Shown here one piece after another: positions 58,601 through 64,000 of a stretch of 64,000 nucleotides of DNA. The stretch spans positions 322,013 to 386,012 of the forward strand of contig WBMV01000447.1 in NCBI GenBank assembly GCA_013396655.1. The letters run 5' to 3'. Source of the DNA: Campylorhamphus procurvoides. Taxonomy: Eukaryota; Chordata; Aves; Passeriformes; Dendrocolaptidae. Position 1 is the first letter of the stretch; the number at the start of each line of letters is the position of its first letter. A program made the translations under genes and the position numbers. Under the pieces are notes generated by a model. That model ran no database searches and had not been told where the DNA came from. It saw only the letters and a list, made by a program, of their open reading frames with translations.

Positions 58601-61600
58601 TCTGAAACAGAAGTTGTAATTGAAGGTGAAACTAATTTTGAACTTGTGTTATGTACTGTATTTAGTCTGTGCTGATGCTACTACTAAAAGTCTTCAGAGG
58701 TAAAAAACCCCAACTTCAACATTAATAGTGTTGTAATAAATTCCTACAGTGTTTCCAAGGCCAGAGTATGCACTGTTAAATGATGCACAAAGTGCTCTAT
58801 GTACCTCCATTATTCAATAACTACTGTTACTACTTCTAGAAGCACATCTGTGTCATGGTACAGGCATTTGTTCACGCTTTGGTTAAGCAAACTTATGCAG
58901 AAGAACTTGTGCTATCTGTTGCAGTGAAGACAAACCCTGGCAGGACAGTATTTTCTTTGCCCTAAGTTTCTGGTCTTTATCCACTTATTTTTATGGGTTT
59001 TAGCATTTTTTGTCTATTTACTGGAGTTTCTCTTTGAGGATGTGTGTGTACAGGAAGGAATTTATTATGATTGAGAAGTACAGCTGGGAGCCAGGAAGTC
59101 TCTTTCTGGCTGTGCCACAAATTTTCTGTTCTAGTCCTGGCAAAGTTTTCTATGACTTTGTGCTCTAGCTTCCTTCCATATAAGAGCTCATTCACTTCTG
59201 CACTGGGATGCAAGGCTGTCTTAATTGCTAAATGTAGTTTGAAACCCTTGAATGAAGAACCCTTTATTAAATACCATCTTAAGCTAGTGAATGTGATGAA
59301 AATGTAGAAAGGTTAAAATTTCGACTCTTTATACTAGCTTCCAGCCAAGCAAAAGGATCAGTTAAGAGACTTCACTTGATTCAGCTCCAGAAGTCTCTGA
59401 AAAAGTTGGTATACAGGAAGCAGGGCTGGGCATTTTGACTTTCTCAGCTGCCTTTCAGGGGCTGCCTGCTCAGATACCCCTAAGTCGCTGTTAGACGTCT
59501 TCTGGGAAATGGCTTGCTGTCTTCTGAAAATATTATCCACATACAGAGACAGTGTGAAGCTGTTAGTGCATTGAAAATTCCCCTTTTTCCCCCTCTAAGA
59601 TTTTCTGGTGTGTCAGGCAAGACTTTAAATGAGCATTACAAGTCCTAGGGTAAACAGAATATTTTTACCTAGCCGTGTGATTATTGCAGAGCCAGTTTCC
59701 ATGTCAGGCAACTTTTTAGCTTAATGTATATGAAATCGCACATACACATTACAAGGAGAAGTTGAAAGAAAACTGTACTTTTTCCACTGAAAGTTTGACC
59801 TTTTAGAATCAGCTTTTCTGATTAGTTTTTGTTTTCCTAGCTATGTTCTAATATATAGCAGCACATCTTTCAAGTATTAAAAGAAAATAAAAACTAAGAG
59901 AAGCGAAAGTATTTGGGCTGTAGTCTATCAGGTTGTGTAATTGCTTAAAACGGGAAAAGAAAGCTCAGACTAAAAGAGTACTTCATTCTTGCGCATTTGA
60001 AATGTTTTTTTCTCTTTAGAATTGTTTCAATTTCCTCTATGGGAGATACAATAGCTTCTCTCCTGCTTGTAGAAAGAGGAAACAATTTATCTCCTTTTGT
60101 GTGAGCTTTCAGGCTGCTAGAGTCCTTTTTTAATCCCTCTACTTTTGGGTTGATGGGGAGGAGGGATTTTAAAACCCAAACATATGTACAGCAGACATAT
60201 TTTGAACTTGAGAACAATAGTTTGTTTTGGTTCTTTGTTCTTAAAAGTACGTGCAATGAATATGACAGTCATACTCTAAGAAACACCACTTTTAGTCAAA
60301 TTCCTGTTCTGAAACAGTTCTTCACAGTATTTGTTGTATATCTGTGAGCAAGTGGCTTCTTGGAACCACCTCAGTTAGTCCCTTCCCTGCTGTTTCATAT
60401 ACTGCCCTTGATAGACCTAGTACTATAAAGTGAAGTGGACTACAGGGCACATATTTTGACTTAAGGAATACTATGTAAAAACTGATATATGCAGAAAGGA
60501 AAACCAACGTGTTCATTAATAATTTTTAAGCAGCAAAGAGGCAAATAAGTATATTCTGTTGCTTCTGAGGTGAAACCTTCTCCTTTGAAATAGAATTTCA
60601 GACCTAAAGTGCTGCTGTTGCAATTGTGTTCAGTCATTGCAGTATTCCCTAGTATAACAGAATGGTTCAGAATATTCACAAGTCTGCTAGAGGCTTTACT
60701 AACTTATGGAGGAACAACTTAAGAGAATGAGAAAACCAGAAAATATTTAAAAGTACTATAAATTTTGCATTAATTTCTTGTTTCCTTTTAATTTTGCTTA
60801 AAAGTTTTTTGGAGAAGAATTTTGGAAAAAGCGCTCCACGAACAGTAATGTAGAAAAGTGCAGAATCGTGTGCTGGAGTTTGTCGTAGAAATTCAGAAGA
60901 TATATTTCAGAAAATGTATGAGCCCTTTGCTTACATTTCAGAGCTGGCTCTTGGTATTATTTGGTTTGCTGGCCACAATAGTTGAGACACATTGAACATA
61001 GGGGATTAATTTTTTTAAAGTACAATACTGCAATTTTGAAAGTAATTTCTGTGATAGCACTAATAGAAACGTGCAGTGTCTAATAGTAAAAGAAGCTTTT
61101 TTACAAGAAGCTTGAAGGTCCAGTTAATGCTGATGAACATGTCAGGGTTGCCTAGAATTATGTAAACATTACCATGGAATTGGTTGTTTGCATTGTAAAT
61201 ACACAGGAGCAGTTACAGTAATGCTTTAGGCCATTGACATGACTGATAAATACTTGAATGAAGGTTTTTGAGTTGCATTTTTTTGTGTAACTCATGGAAA
61301 GTCCCAGCAGCATTTTTTTGCTTACATTCTCAAATATTATGATGTGTAGAGCAAATTTTTCTGAGAACACTGTTAGAGAGACATCCAGACGAAACAATAA
61401 TTGAATAAGATACTGTCAACATGTCCATTTGTTATATGATATATTGAAAAGGGTGGCCCCCACCTGCCTCTGCTATATGTGGCAAGAACAGGTAAGAAAT
61501 GGCACACCTGCTTAGCCATCCATGCACCTTAGCTTTGAATTCTTCATTTTCTGTAGCTGTGAAGAGTGTGTGCATGTGTGTGTTAGGAGTTGTTGATTTA

Positions 61601-63393
61601 AGCTTCTGACTCTTTGTATGGTCTCACTTTAAGGGAGAACTTGTTTTGCAGGATGAACAAAATCACCATTTTCATTGCATCTTAATAAGCCCACTTGGCA
61701 AGATCAGAAACTCTTGAAAGATAATTGGAAGTGGTTCTGCTGGTTTGTAGCACAGTATTCCTCAGAGGCCCTACAGGACACACAGTAGACATTGCACAAG
61801 GATTTGGTAGGGACAGTGACCTGGAGAGTTTATAACAGGTATCCAGATAGATCCTGAGATGATGCTCAGAGTTGTACTTTATAGTGCATAACTTCTTTAC
61901 ATATACTGAACTGTATTACCTGGAGAAGAGACAGCATGGTATCATGCCTTAGAAGCATAGGTTAGACATCAGATGATTGCAGCAGGCAAGTAAGTCTAGT
62001 TGATCTTACATTAGCCTAGTGGAGGTTAGATAACGTGAAATTTTTCAAGCTTTAATCTGTGGATGACTACAAATTTTTACTCAAAAAACTTTTCAAGTGC
62101 AAAACATGACTGTTTTAAGAAAAAAAACAAAATAAAAAATCAGTTGCTATAGTAAGCAAATACTAGGAATAATAGGGAGGAAGAAGCCTCATGAATTATT
62201 TTGGAAACTATTCCAAAAGATACAAGGTGAAATGGTCAGGACAACAGGACTTCTAGAAAGAGATTTGCAATTTGTGTAGTTCTAAGGCAATTGTTACTTT
62301 TGAGATCTATAGTTTAAAGTTTTTGCCCAACGTATACTCTCAGGATTGCTGGTGTCACTTCCCATAGTTCTTGTGAATATATTTTAGTTTCATACCAAAT
62401 TACTTGCAGCCACTGCATCCAGTGCTTTTGCCACCTCTTTGACCAGGTGGAAGCCTCTGAATTTGTATGGAGGATTTTAACCTCTACTTGTCCAAGGCAG
62501 CACAAAGCCCACAGTGATATTCCTATTCTTTTTTGTAAAGGATAACATTATGAAGCTATTGAAAGAATTTGCCATAGTCATTCTATAAGATTTATGTGAG
62601 TTCATGTTGTTTAAAAAACCTATGGTATTAATTTGGTTTCCTTCCCAAAAACAGAATGTAAGAAGTTAAGGGGTGAAAAACGTTTCATAAGAATTGTTCA
62701 AGCTGGTAAGCTAATTAGTTTAGATAAATGCAGACATGAAAATGCTTGTCAGGGGAGAACTGCTGCCAAAAAGCACAACTTCGGTTTGATTAATCTGAAG
62801 AACTATTACTTTCTAAATCTGTAAGTCAGCAAATAACCTCTTTACATTCTGCATGATAAGATCACTTGAATGATTACTTAAGCATATCATTAGTACTGGT
62901 AAACAGCACTTAAAAATGCTTCAGCTGACTTCTCCTACAGCTGCTCTTTCCTTTCAGCCCATATCCTGAAGTTTTATGAAACCAATTCAGTACTTTATGA
63001 ACTATTTTGTTACATTTATTGCATTGTTTAGCACATTTGGCAGTTGCATTGTCAATGTGGCAATCTGCTAATACCCGCAAGGTAAGAAAGGAACTGTCAG
63101 TGGAGGGTGTACAAAGGACGTGCTTCTCATGAGATACTTTAACATTTTCTGCTGCAGAAGGAATGGAAGTGATGCTCTCAAATGCAACACGTTTGTCATA
63201 AATGATCCATTTTCACTTGAACCTGTGTTAATAATTTTCCTGGAAATGGCAAGGCATTTCTCTGGGAGACATTGGTTTGACCCTGGCAGGAGAAGGGAGG
63301 CTGGAACCCATGTCCCATGCCCTGAGCAAGTGCCCTTGTTATGAGGGATTCTCATCTTTTGCTGTAACAGAGTTCTCTAGAACAAGGTACTCC

Positions 63394-63510
63394 ATTCCTG
63401 ATGGTGTTCAAGCCCCAGGTGGGATGGGACTTTGAGCTACCTGGTCTGGGCAAAGGTGTCCCTGCCTCTGGAGAGGGGATTGGGACTAGATGATATATAA
63501 TTCTATGGTA
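63394..63510 (+). mobile_element. CR1 LINE 3'-end fragment, sense
   Basis: ATGGTGTTCAAGCCCCAGGT, GGGATGGGACTTTGAGCTAC, CTGGTCTGGGCAAAGGTGTC, then GGGACTAGATGAT and ending ATTCTATGG, the typical CR1 terminus. Short, 5'-truncated copy. Confidence 0.88.
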
Positions 63511-64000
63511 ATGTATTTAGCAAAGACACTACATTAGGAACAGAAGCTTTACGCTGCAGTTCCCAGTGAGATATCCATGCAGTAGCATTGGTCTCCTGCA
63601 AGTGTTTCCAGTGGTGGTGGTAGAGGGAGATCCAAGTAGTTGTCAGCACACCTGACATGCTGTCCTGCACACCCCTTATTCAAGTCTCTGGGTCTTGTCA
63701 AACTTTCTCAGCTGTTACCTGTGGTGATTGAGTAGGTCAGTGGTATAAATGGAAAAAAGTTAATTTTTGGCTTTGCAAGTCTAAAATCTGAGGTAGAAGC
63801 AGTAGTATTGAAAGTCAGTAGCTCTAACTTGCAGTAGTGATCACTTAAACAGTCCTTGAAAGAAAAAAAGAAAATGTTTGGTTAGGGGCAAGGGATAAGA
63901 GTGAGTGGTTCAGGTACCGATTGTTGCAGATAGCCACAAAGGTCCTGCTTCTGCTTGCAAATATTACCTTCTTCTGTACTTCTTGAATTCATTTGGATCT

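Larger units (their letters stand above)
38355..64000 (+). other. RB1: RB1 intron 17, first 25.6 kb
   Basis: Runs to the end of the window. I find no match to exon 18 (expected to start with DSPLFDLIKQ). Contents: a 3 x 20-bp tandem repeat at 39311, a doubtful CR1 remnant at 40136, the GA run at 53162, LPAR6 antisense at 53645-54667, and a CR1 fragment at 63394. The remainder is AT-rich DNA in which I see nothing recognisable: 40300-53100 and 55600-63390. Confidence 0.88.

Noticed and set aside
38355..64000. Search for RB1 exon 18 or later exons
   Set aside because: No sequence encoding DSPLFDLIKQ or later pocket B motifs next to an acceptor was seen, so the window is taken to end inside intron 17.

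Overview
This window is nuclear DNA from a vertebrate, most likely a bird. It has vertebrate introns with GT-AG splice sites and many truncated CR1 retrotransposon ends on both strands. It also holds an LTR element of a kind I recognise from bird genomes, and RB1 introns much shorter than the mammalian ones. The gene order ITM2B > RB1 (with LPAR6 nested antisense inside it) is the known order of human 13q14.2. I cannot name the species.

Layout: (1) 1-6010 holds the last three coding exons of ITM2B on the + strand (185-295, 3850-4000, 5286-5374), with its 3'UTR and poly(A) signal. (2) 6010-12604 is intergenic with no recognisable gene; it has a possible distal ITM2B poly(A) site near 7589. (3) 12605-13251 is a CR1 remnant running into a GC-rich block and then the RB1 promoter, which keeps the ETS/ATF and E2F-like sites. 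This stretch is visibly damaged in the assembly: two blocks are repeated around single N bases (12915, 13102), and a third N at 13252 sits where RB1 exon 1 should be. (4) 13415-38354 holds RB1 exons 2 to 17, all placed to the base with consistent reading phase. They cover the two N-terminal cyclin-like folds, the linker and most of pocket A. (5) 38355-64000 is the first part of RB1 intron 17; exon 18 and beyond are not in the window. The intact single-exon GPCR gene LPAR6 lies in it on the - strand (53645-54667).

The three genes are independent in function. ITM2B is a BRICHOS-domain type II membrane protein, RB1 is the nuclear cell-cycle repressor, and LPAR6 is a lysophosphatidic acid receptor. 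The LPAR6-in-RB1 nesting is a known conserved arrangement and may link them transcriptionally.

I did not find a previously undescribed system here. The most useful observations are the assembly damage at the RB1 promoter and exon 1, the promoter site arrangement, lineage changes in RB1 phosphorylation-site and pocket residues, and a few intronic repeats.
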